Origin: Capitulum mitella
Lineage: Eukaryota > Arthropoda > Thecostraca > Pollicipedomorpha > Pollicipedidae
NCBI GenBank assembly: GCA_030062745.1
Contig: CP099854.1
Coordinates: forward strand, 11,000,014 to 11,064,013
DNA length: 64,000 bases
Reading direction: 5' to 3'
How positions within the stretch are numbered: the stretch's first letter is position 1; each line of letters begins with the position of its first letter. A model generated the notes under the pieces. That model ran no database searches. It was not told where the DNA came from and was given only the letters and a program-made list of their open reading frames with translations. The position numbers and the translations under genes were made by a program. This document shows positions 38,001 through 50,000 of the stretch, one piece after another.

Positions 38001-41000
38001 AGTAACAAAAACTCATAAATTTCCGTCGGTCAAAATAAAGTGAGCAAAATCCATCGAGAAATCCACATTTGGGGGAGGCTAGGGTGTCGGACTCTGGGCT
38101 CGCCCCCCCCCCCCAATCAGTCACAGAAATCGACGCCCCTAGTTGGTGGGTAGAAAAAAGGAATAATATCACGTGGAAAATATCACTGAAACCTTTCATT
38201 GATATCCTACCGCATGACCTGCCAAATTTTCGGGCCAAGATCACGCAAGATCACGGAGGAAGGGCAGGTCAAAGTTAAGGTCCATGTGTAAACTGACGCG
38301 GTCAGGCCCCAGCTGGACTGGAAGATTTGCTGGAAATTGTAGTACTAAGATAAGCAACGAGTAAAACATGATGCACCAAACAAAATCAGATAAATTTTGT
38401 CATTTCTTATCTATTGGACTGCTCAGGACAAGGTCTTTGAAACCGTTTCAAGGTTGTACGTTCCTTCTTTAAGTGAATCTATTTGCATGGTTTATTTGAG
38501 GCATGATTTTCATAAGAAAGTTTGTTTCACCCACTAGCCGATACAGTTTCGTTGCATTTAAAAGTATTTCTATCTGAAAATTGGTCTTGACCTTAATGCC
38601 GATCTTGACCTTCGCCGGTGACATTTACCCCTTGTCCTGCTGTGCGACTTTTTCGGCAGCACTTCGGTAAGGTTTAGAACAGTGTCGTGAGAAAAAAAAC
38701 ACGTTTCTCATCTTTGGAGTATCCACGGATGTTCAATGGTGGAAGCCTCCGTTTTTTTTTTTTAACTCCGCGTGCCCTGTAATGTCATCTGTAACGTTAA
38801 ACACCAAACACCATACAGTTTCTGGGAGTTCTGATTGAAGGCTATCTTTTACAGTTTTAGTTATTTCGATCAGCCTGGTACTTTCGAAGTAAGCAGGGGT
38901 CCAAAAAAAATAGTTTTCCGCCGAATGGCGTAGTTCTAAATACGCCAGCGAATGGTGAGTTAACAGTCGGGGTGGCAATTAAAGTTAACCGCTAACCGGA
39001 CCTTGTTTAACAGATACGCCGAAAAGCAGTCACAGAGATGCCCCACTTTTCCACCCTCCTCTGACAGACCGACAGTCAAATAGCCACAGAGCCGCCCGAC
39101 TGTTCCGCCCTCCTCAATAAGTTCCCCGGAAGTGTGTGTGCCTAGACTGAGGCGATTATGCCCATACAACGACAATGCATTCAATTAGAGTAAGGAGGCT
39201 GGTTAGAGCAGACTGCGGACCTGCTCGTGTATGGATCATTAGCTCAGGTAACAAGCCAGAGACGTGTTACACGGACGATCAGACGGCAGGCCTCCGCCGC
39301 CTTGGTAGCTCCTTTGTGGTCATCTGTTTCCGTAGTGTAGTGGTTATCACGTCCGCTTCACACGCGGAAGGTCCCCGGTTCGAACCCGGGCGGGAACATG
39401 GTTTTCGCTAGAGAAAGGCTATGGTGGCGCAGTCGCAGCCATCGGTATTGACAGAGACGTTACATAAGTCTCCTTACCTCATATGTCCGTTTTCAACGTC
39501 CTGCATTACATTGAAATTGCAACCGTCCGTCTGGCCTGTCATGGCAGGAGGATGATGTCTGATATTTGAAGTGACGACGAGAGCTGACTTCACCGTTCAT
39601 GTGGCAGTGGTGTTATCAGTCTCGAGAAACGAAACGACGTGTGACATCATCGGTGATGTCAGAGGCCAAGGGACAATGGGTCAACTAACGTGGGACAGAT
39701 TGCCCCCCAAACTGTCCTGTGGGGTGGCTCATGGTCATGGGTTAGGACGTCAGGGACATGGACAGCACAGTACGGACAAGACCACGTGGCAGTTGACAGT
39801 GCGTTTGCGGGACACAGAGCACGCGAAGTGACGAATCTGACTCCGTGAGTGACAGTTGGCATCCAACAGTCGACCGTAAAGTATCAATGCACAGTTTTCA
39901 GTTCCTTGTGCGTTGTGTGGCTCACCACGAAGCCATGGTAAATTTTTAGCGACAGTGCCATCTTCCCACATCCAAATGCTCTCTGTGACAAGGTCCGGCA
40001 TGCCAAGCCGTTGCGTTCTTCGGTGTTTCAAACGTTTATTTACGAAACTATAATGTTGCTCTGTCTTCGCCACAACTAGAGTTCCTCTTCTGTGCAGTGC
40101 CCTGCAGTAATTTTTGGCATCCACCCAGATCATCTTCACAGATGGAAAGACAACGCATAGGCCTTACAGATCTGACCATCCATGCCGACGCCAAGCTGAA
40201 CCCAAGTAAATGGAAACAAATAATAATGTAAACAAAGCGCCAGAAGAATGCATGTTGATTTAGTAATAATCTACGTAGATTCGTTGTTTACCGTCCTGGG
40301 ATTTTTCAGCGATCACTTGTGGGCGTAAATATACGGGGATTTTATATTTGATCTTCTGATAAAAGTTTTCCGTATGTTGTTCGGTGAAGTTGACAGTAAC
40401 GTTTGACTGATATTTCAAGTCCGAATTAGAAATCAAAACTAAGCAAAACTAATGTAGATAGGACCGGACATCCGGTGTCGGCAATAGTTAACAATGGTTA
40501 AAAATCCCTTCAACAAAAGATTTTTCTGGACAGATTTGGCAGACCGTAGCAGACAGAAATTCATCAAGATATTTCACGTCACATTGTTTGTGACACTGTC
40601 CCGAAGGAAAATGTCGAAAGGACGCCGTTAATTTGTTGTTTTGAAACTCTTATTCATTTTTCCCGTTCAGCCTTTTTACAGATATGCACAAGTTTACTTT
40701 TGTAACACGTGGTCGTTGTCATCGATATTACGAGACAGATGTTAGGAGCTGTCGACACATACTGTCAGCTTGGTGCGTGTGCACTCCTGTATCGGAAAAT
40801 ACAAAACATCACACCTCGCTGATGAACGCGGCCGTCGTGATATCTGCTGTCCAGCCCATCGTGTAACCAGGTGTCATGGACGATTTTAGCATAAAAGTTC
40901 GTGTCGCAGAAGTTCGTCGGACTCCAGTTCGTCAGACAAACGTTCGTCGTGCGTAAGTTCGTCGTGGAAAAGCCCGTCCGTCGTGGAAAAGTTCGTCTGG

Positions 41001-44000
41001 GAGAAAAGTTCGTCATACAAAAGTTCGCCGTGAAAAAGTTTGCTTAGTGCAAAAGTTCGTCGAGGACAAACGTTCGTCTTGCAGAAGTTTGTGTAAGGCA
41101 AACGGTCGTCTGCGACGAAAGTTCTTCTCGCAGAAGTTCGTCTAGGACGGAAGTCCGTGTAAGGCAAAAGCATACATGGGGACAAAGTTTCTATAGGACA
41201 AAAGTACGTCATCCCGAATCATCATCTTCATCACAGAAGTTTGTCCAGAACAGGAGTTCGTCAGGTGCAAAATTTCGTCCAGGACAAGTTCGTCTCGCTA
41301 TTGGAAAAGGTTCGTACTGCAAAAGGTTCGTATGGAAAAAGTTCATACTGCAAAAGACTTGTATAGAAAAGGGTGGTAGGAAAAGCTTCGTAGGAGAAAG
41401 TGTTCGCAAGGAAAAACCAAAAGTTCGTAGACCTAAGGTTCGTATCGGAAACGGACCTTAGCCTAGCCTGGCCTAACCTAACCTAACCTAACCTAATCTA
41501 ACCTAACCTAACCTAACCTAACCTAACCTCTTTGTTGGACCGAACCGAGTCCGATCGCACCGTTTACTGGCCTGCGTCCTCTAGTATCCCGTAGATCCTA
41601 GTATATCTAGTACCCTATAGATTCTGGTATATCTAGTGCCCTGTATGTACCGCGCCTTCGGTGCAAACCCGGAACGACTTTTCCGATACGAACCTTTGTT
41701 TACGAACCTTTGGCTACGAACATTTTTCCTTACGTTATGAACCTTTTTCCTACGAGCGTTTTCCATACGAACCTTTTCCAGTTCAAACTTTTTGCGTCAC
41801 GAACCTTTTCTGGTAAGAGCCTTTTGGCATACGAACTTTTTACCATACGAACCTCGTGAATACGAGCCTTTTGCTACGAACCTTTTCCCATACAAACCCT
41901 AGACTTCGAACCTTGGTCTGATTGCCCTCTCGCCTGTAACTCGGGCACGTTAATGCGCTGCACAGTGGCTTGAGTTAGATGTGCACGCGTTGGAATGCGA
42001 TCAGTTCTGGATCCGGTCATGAGGAATCAGAGCTTCATTATTCAGCATGATTCCATTCCATTCCATTCCAGCTGTCGTCTGGCAGTTGGCAGTTTTTCTT
42101 GGCTACACGTATATTGTCCTGAATCACGTTCGTGCAAGAACCATATGACATAGAATCTTCTTTCCTGGACGAACTCTTGCCCTAGACAAACTTTTGGTCT
42201 AGACGAACTTTTGTCCTAAACGAATTTCTGCCAGAGGATCTTTTGTCCTCGACAAATTCTTGTGCTAGACGAGCTTATGTCCTAAACGAACTTTTGTTGG
42301 ACGAACTTTTGTGCTTGACGAACTTTTGTCCTGCACGAACTTGAGCGATACGAACTTTTGTCCTAAACGAATTTTTGTCTTGGACGAACGTTGTCCATAC
42401 GAACTTTCGCGAGACGAACTTTTGCCCTAGACGAACCTTTGTCTGACAAACTTTTGTCCGTACGAACTATTGTTGTCTATGACCCACTGTCCTACGAACT
42501 TAACTCCAACGAACTTCTGCCCGTAAACTTCGTAGACTCAGATTGGACCATCGGGCGCATCTTTCCTTTTACACACCTCACTCTTTGGACAGGATCGGGG
42601 TTGAATGCTGTTAGCCTCGAATGCAATCGGTAACCCAGGCATGAAACAGGTCAGATTGCTGTAGGACGGCAAGGTTTGTAGAAACATTCAAACAAGTAGC
42701 AAAAAGTGGCCAGCACTGTTTGACCCGAAACAGAAAGGGTCAACCAGATCACGAAGCGGTCATGTCGTGGTTTTGGCGGCACGTGAGAGGTCCCTGAGCA
42801 TCATCTGGTCCGTTGCCTGGGGCAGAATTACTCCATGTTTGGGTTCACTCGGGCGGCGTAGTTTGGGTCTGTGCAACAAGCTCCGCTTAATAAGACGTCG
42901 GATCCCAATGCCGCCCACGTCAGAAAGATTCGGATCAAATTTACAAAGGTGAAATCACTCATTTATGACAATGAACAATACCAGGTGCGCCAAACGTTTA
43001 AAGCTGTAGTTCCTCGCGTTTAAAATGACGAAGTACATCGGCGAATTTCTGCATTGGAATACATCGACTGTTTCCGCATTAGTAAATGTGTCAAATAGAA
43101 ATTAATGTGGCAGATACTTTCATATGCTTCCGAATGCGAAGAGCAAAGCGTTAGATGGCGCTCGTGATATCTCAGACAAACGTCTGCCGGATGGTGTATC
43201 GAGGCTGTTGTTGGCTGAAGTGTGATGTATTCTTTTGAGGCTTCCTCAGTTCTGATGTGGCCCCCGTAACACTGCTGGGACCCGAAGCTTAGACAACTTC
43301 TCAAGCGTTCGGTCTGATGACGTGTTTTATCTAAGTTGGGGTGGGAGACAGCAGTAGGAGATACGTGCCGAGCAACCTCTCTCTGTGTTTTGCCACCGCC
43401 GTGGCCTGTTGGGTAACGAGCCGGACAGCAGGGTGCGCTATATGGCAAGTTCTGCCATTTTAATTTTAGAACATATATTTTTTTTAATTTTTAGAACATA
43501 ATATTGCCACCACTCCCTAAAGATGGTCTGGCCAAATACTCTCCCATCATGTGCCACGAATTGTTTGTACCATGGAAGAACTAGTCCTCTCCGGGACTGG
43601 CCAGTTCGCGCCGGTTGGTTGGTTATTGGGTTCTCGACTGCCTAGGCTTTCACGATGAGAGCCCTGAAATTCGTTGCCACAGTGGACGGCGAAATGCCAT
43701 AAATTTGCCACAGCGATATCATGTCATAGATTTGTCATGTGATAATGTCATAATTATGTGCCACCTGTCTGGCACTGACCGGAGGATGCCTTTCTGTTGT
43801 GTGAGTACCGGTGGCGGTGTTGGTGTTTGGCGGCAGACGCTGACGCAGCTGTTGGTCGGCAGACGTTCGTGGCGCGCCAGACGGGACTGGAGGCGAGTCG
43901 CCAGGAGCTGCGGCTGCCCAGGGGTGACCAACCCAACACGGCCCCGGACCAGTCGGCGCTGCAGTGCTGGGCGCCGCCGGAGGTGGGACGCCCCTGCAGC

Positions 44001-47000
44001 GGGCGCAGGCGGGCTCGCGGCGGGGGGAGGGGGGACGGTGGCAGGAGTGGCCGCTCTTCACTACTCCGCCGGATCGGAAGGCCCTGAAGTGAAGGATTTC
44101 ATCGGCGGAGTGGTGTGGCCACGATTAGCCCCGGAGTCGGCTGTTTGGGCTGTTGAAATGTGGTGGCCTCCAGATGTCTTGGTGTGCTGCTCATAATTAA
44201 ATAACGTGATCGCTTACTTGGATGCTGAGAACTGATCTGGAATGTTGCCGCCCAAAGCTGTAGATGTGTGTTGTTGCTGTTGGAATGCGACTCAAAACCC
44301 ATTTGCCGTTAATCCATCTTGAAATTTAGTGTTGGGCGATTTTTTTCTACAGCCTTGCAAGTGAAAAATAAAAAAAAATCGTTTGGACACAGATCGTGTT
44401 GTGAGTTTAGTCGTAGTCATTGTTGTCGTCCTCTTTGCGATTTTGCGATACCGTCACGACATTTGGGATCGGGACACGGAGTGGGTGGTGTACGTGTTTG
44501 ACCTGTGTCCTGCTGTCTGTCCGTGCGACATCAGGAGGAGACGGAGTGGGTGGTGTACGTGTTTGACGTATGTCCTGCTGTCTGTCCGTTCTACATCAGG
44601 AAGAGACGGAATGGGTGGTGTACGTGTTTGACCGCGCCTCGCCGGCGGCCGCGGGCTCGGCCGAGATGCAGCTGCCGCCGCTCGTGCTGGAGATGCTGCG
44701 GGACACGGAGAACAGACCGGCCTACTACAGGCAGGTGGGTGGCCGGCGCCGCTGTCACGGCTCGACTGATGGGCGGCCGGCCGGGCCGTCAGGCCGACCC
44801 CGTCCGCCCGCCGCCGGCGTATCGCGACGTCTGACAGCACCTGCCTCAGCACTGGGAGCCCTCAGTGCTCAGAGGGCTTTGCGTGTGCTGTGAAACGGAG
44901 TGTCGGCGTAGCAGGCTGCGAATTGGAATTGTTGAAAAGTCCGCGATGTTTTGAAAGTTTCTGGAATGCATGATGGCCTGGTGACGCCAGCATGATTCGG
45001 GCTGTTGTTTTTTTTTTTGATATGAGACCCATGGTTGATACAGTGGTATTCATCAGTGGCATACCCAGCGTGGGCGAATATATCGTGAAAGGTCTTCATT
45101 ATCGTTTTTGTTTGTACATTTCTGTGGTTTGTTTAGTATTTGCCCTGACGTTTGAGTTTCGTTGTCGACAGAGACTACATGTTTAATGAGAGCCAATAAT
45201 TTTGTTGACGTCTTGCTTGTTAAGTCATATTTTGAACGCTGTTTGCATGTCTGCTTTTTGGGCCGGTTCGGACTGTGAACGGGTATATCATGAATAAGTA
45301 TTTGCTGATGCGAGTAGAATGCGGCCCGTGAATCCCACTGAGATGAAAGCAGAAACTATCGGACGACCTCCTGTCACCCTTTGTTGGTCAGCCTCAGGTT
45401 CTGTTAAGGTCTGTCTTTATACATGATTATGTTCAAGGGGCTGCGCGTTAGAACTGACATTCCTGATTTGGTCGACAGAGGGCAGTGTACGGGCAGTCGG
45501 TGTTCCTGATTCAGCAGCAGACGCGGCTGCTGGCGCTCCTTCAGAAGGCGCAGCACGTTCACATGTGAGACGAGGAAGCTGCCAGACGGCCTTCCCCAAA
45601 CCGTTCAGTATGGCCGGGTAGTCTGTCGCCCCGTGGACGATACGTGTGTATTTGTACTGTGTTGTTGCGTGTTCGTCACTTTGAAAACTGTGATTGGTCT
45701 GGTTGTTGTTTGGCTAGTGCTGTTGCCCTTTCCCCCCGCCTGGTTCATTTGACAAGCAGTGCTGTCGACAGTAATGTGTTGTGCCGGCTCTTTGGTGACC
45801 TGCATATCGACGCCGACCTTTTGTACGAGGACAGTGGGGCGTTAACGGTACTCCCGCGGTGTCATATGTCGGCACTGATCTGTTCCAGTGACCGATCCGT
45901 GACCGATCAGTGACCGATCTGTCCAGTGACCGATCGGCGCCGGGGGTCTGGTCGGACCTCGGCGGGCGGACGGAGAAGCTGACCTGATGTCGCCGGTCGG
46001 CCCTGACGCATCAAAACCTCCGTCCGTCTTTGGCGGCAGGTCTCATACTGCTGCAGTGTGCTGGTTCTGTCTGACTGTGGCTTCAGCTTGCCTGCGGTGA
46101 CGTGTTTTGGTCGGTGGTGATGACCGTGAGTGACTTTTGGTGACCTGTTGTAACCTGTGCTTACCTGGTCATGACAGGAAGGGACCGGGGCTCTGAAGTC
46201 CAACGTTTTCAGTCTGTTAAGTCTGACACGCCACAGCCTTTGTTCACTCTTGCCAGTGTGTTTGTACTTACATGAAGTATCCGTGGTGATCTCAATTGAC
46301 ATGTGGATGGGAGGTCGGCCATGTTGGTGCCACGTTCTACCTTGGCCACTTTTGACCCCTTCTGATCTGTGGCCTGTAGGGATCTGTGACCGACAGCATG
46401 GTGCTGTCCGGCTCAATGTTTCATTCGAAACAAATGTGGCTCCCTTCTGCCCTGTGCTATGAGATACCCTCTAGTGGTTATTGACGTGAAGTGGAATGTA
46501 GCTAGAGGCGATCGGCTGCGATCGTAGTTAGGTGGTGATCTTCAGTGACGTTTAAATGACCTGTGACTTCATCCTACCTGGTCCTTGTGTGACCCCATGC
46601 GACCTACAGTGACCGTGAGTGACCCGTGACCAACAGGATGGGCTGACCAGTGCCATGTCGCACCTGAGCCGAATGTGACCCTGTCTGACCCGTGGTGACC
46701 TGTGACCGGCAGGATGTGGCTGGCCAGTGCCATGTCACACCTGGGCCGGAGGTGTGAGGTGATGAAGTGCGACCTGGCCCGACTGCAGGCCGCCTCTGAC
46801 CTGTTCCACTCGTCCCTCGGCTGGGACGACGAGCTCTACAGCCGGCAGGCGGCCGGCGGCGGCGTCAGTGAGTGCCCGAACTGACCGCACTGCTGCCATC
46901 TGTGGACGACAGCGAGCACTTTTGTTACGTAGGATTTGCCTCTGGTCGTTTCGACGCTGCACTGGCGCCGTTTATGCAGGGACAGCATTGTGTTTTTCCC

Positions 47001-50000
47001 TCAGATTTGTGTGTTCCCAACGCTGTCTTCACCAACGTGCATTGGGAGGATATGACTCGTTGGAAATGTTTTCAAGGTCGAACTTGTTGAGTGGCTTCAG
47101 CCATCAGTGGCAAAGCAAGTACCTAAGCGTTGTGATCGAATCCAGTGCACGACGATGCAACCGTCCCTACCCTTTGATCCACGTTCCATCACTTTGTTTT
47201 CGTGCGTGCATTTACAACCGACGCCCATCGTTGCTGCAGCTACCATCGATTACCGACAAACGTCACCACTGGTGCTGCCATCTGCTGGCAGCACACGTCG
47301 CACTAGCTGTCACACGTGTCGTCAGTCCTCGCCATCAGTGGCGCCACCTATTGCCGACCGGCGTAACCTGTGTTTCAGCGTCGGCCCGCGTGTACAGCAC
47401 GTGGCAGCAGGCCGGCAGCCAGGTGCGGCGCCGCCACCAGCAGGGCCACGACAGGGTGCGCCAGCTGTCGGCCTCCGTGGCCGAGGTGCTGCGGCGTGGA
47501 ACCGAGCTGCAGCGCGTGCCCGGCAACAGGCAGAAAGCCGACGGCTTCTCCATGTAGTGAGTGACGCAGGGAGCAGCAGGGGCGCCTCGCAGGATGACTG
47601 GCCACCCTGCGTGGAGGGCAGTTGGAGACCTTTGTCACCGGAGACGATGTGTGGTCCACTGAGCTGAGAAGCTTTGGCTGCTTTGGTATAGGCTTCAGGT
47701 GGTCGCTCCGTGGGAGAAGTTAATGCTCCGTGACGTGAAATGAGGAGTCTTGGCGTGGGATGTTCCGAACTTGTCGGCGCGGCTTAAGCTGTACGTGTCG
47801 TAGCTATTTTCGTCTCTATTGTTTCCCGACATCGGTACGAAACACCTACTACGGGCTATGGAACTGCAGTCGATCCTGGACTAGTGACACTGCTGGTGAG
47901 GACACGGAACTGGTGCGGCAGATACATTACCTTCATACACACCGGTCCCTCTCGTTCGTTTCCTAAGAATTGTCTTCGGCATTTGCATCTTTGTCAATCC
48001 GTATCCGTGGCGTGCGCTTCTTCTGTAATCTGACCCCCTTTTTCTCTGTCATCTTGTCTCCGTGGCGTATGTCCCACCGGTGAGCTGTCCTTCCCCACTC
48101 CACGAGTGATCTGTTCGTCACACTTGCCTGTCCACCGCCGACGCCCCCGTCTCCGACCGCCAGCTACGAGAAGGCGTGCGAGGTGTACGAACTGCACCGG
48201 CGGCGGCCGAAGGAGCAGCGCAGCCAGCGGACCAGCAACGCTGAGATGATCCGCATCGTGGCCAAGTTCATCCGCAACCGGGACAGGCCCTTCAGCGACG
48301 TCTACGAGATGATCGGGTCAGTGGGGCCATCGGCACCGTCCATGACCGAATCTGCGGCTGCGAGTTACTGTGGTTGGAAGGCTTATGCAGTTGAGGAAGT
48401 TTTAATGGTGGTGTGATAAGGCCAGTGTAAAGTGGACTGAGGACGGCCGGCGTTTGGCGTCATCTTCCTCTTCCCTGTCTTCTCTAGTCCTGTCTGCTGG
48501 GCCAGCATGCCGCTGTCCCATCCTGTCGTGTCCCGTCCTGTCTTATACAGGAGACAGTAGGAGGTACAGTGGGAGGTGGAGGAGCTGTCTGTGTCTGATG
48601 GTTTCCTGGCGTGTACAGGAGACAGCAGGAGGTGGAGGAGCTGTCTGTATCTGATGGTGTCCTGGCGTGTACAGGAGACAGCAGGAGGTACAGCGGGAGG
48701 TGGAGGAGCTGTCTGTGTCTGATGGTGTCCTGGCGTGTACAGCAGACAGCAGGAGGTACAGCGGGAGGCGGAGCTGTCTGTGTCTGATGGTGTCCTGACG
48801 TGTTCAGGAGACAGCAGGAGGTACAGCAGGAGGTGGAGGAGTTGTCTTTGTCTGATGGTGTCCTGTGCTGTTCAGGAGACAGCAGGAGGTACAGCGGGAG
48901 GTGGAGGAGCTGTATCGGTCTGTTGAGGAGGCCGTTCAGAGTCTCCGTCACTGCCTGGAGCTCATTAGTCGCTATCAGAAGCAGCGACAGGCTGACATCT
49001 GGAAGTTCATGGGGCTCGTGGTGAGTTGACACAGAGGGCTTCTGCATAGGGAAGTGAGTCTCAGAGCAAATGCTCTGTTCCGTGTGATAGTGCGTGTTTC
49101 GGAGTCCCGAGGAACTCTCGGCACAGCTTCTCACTGCGTCTTGCGTTGGACCTTAACCACCGTCTACCTGGGCGGAACTTTGGAAAGTTTGTGATTAGGC
49201 TCGTGTCTCATATCTTCTCCATTGTCGACATCAGCACTTTTCAGGATGCATTTTGACCACTACTTGCCTTTAGACCCCAGATATCATACACATGAAAAAT
49301 CGGGCTTCAAGCTTTTGATCAAGCTTCGGAACTGTTAATTCTATGTTTCGTTTAATATTTTTGAATATATTTCTGTGCGAATTGAAGTGCAGTCTCATTT
49401 GTACAACTGATGGGCATCAGCGTTCAGGTATCATGAGCCATGCTTCTTCAGGCACGGAGCGAGTGTTTTTGAACTGGGGCAGTGCTACGAGCCGTTCCTA
49501 ACGAGTGGCTTCCTTCGCTGTCAACAGCTGCACGCTAGTGTTCCGGCGCCGCCGCCGCAGGGGCCCAGTGACGCCACCAGGACGACTCCTGACGTCACCA
49601 GGGCGGTGGCAGACGCGGCGGCCACAGCCGGTAGGCTTCTGAGGCGCCGAGACAGATTCGGACCGAGCTGTTGGCGGCCGCAGCTGGCGAGGTCTGGTCT
49701 GGTCTGTCAGGGCCACCTGTGATATGTGGACATTGTTTGGTTCAGTGTCGGGCTGAGTCACCAGTGGCAGTGGTGCGGTGTGTGGTTCAGTGTCTGGCTG
49801 TGACTGTGGTGCAGTGTGTAATTCAATGTGTGGCTTGGACAGTGGTGTAGTGTGTGGTTTAGTGTCTGACTGTGACAGTGGTGAAGCGTGTGGTTCAGTG
49901 TCTGGCTGTGACTGTGGTGTAGTAGGTAGTTTAGTGTTTGGTTGGGACAGTGGTGTAATGTGTGGTTTAGTGTCTGGCTGTGACAGTGGTGTAGTGTTGG

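Larger units (their letters stand above)
18937..43862 (+). other. IKK intron 8, a 24.9-kb repeat and tRNA nest
   Basis: Exon 8 ends MKDVQ and exon 9 begins TFVARQTG. Together they align without a gap to the ubiquitin-like domain of IKK-beta (LQSLKARIQQDTG), so nothing coding is missing. The intron holds 19 tRNA-Val loci or relics, several segmental duplications, a lectin pseudogene and a fold-back satellite. Between 42540 and 43860 I see nothing recognisable. Confidence 0.85.

Noticed and set aside
40765-41409. Arg/Thr/Asn-rich open frames across the AAGTTCGTC satellite
   Set aside because: Pure translation of degenerate short tandem units; the frame changes from unit to unit.
48484-49134. 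216-codon minus-strand open frame with repeated Pro/Ala segments
   Set aside because: It is antisense to the exon 15 decoy array and to exon 15 itself.
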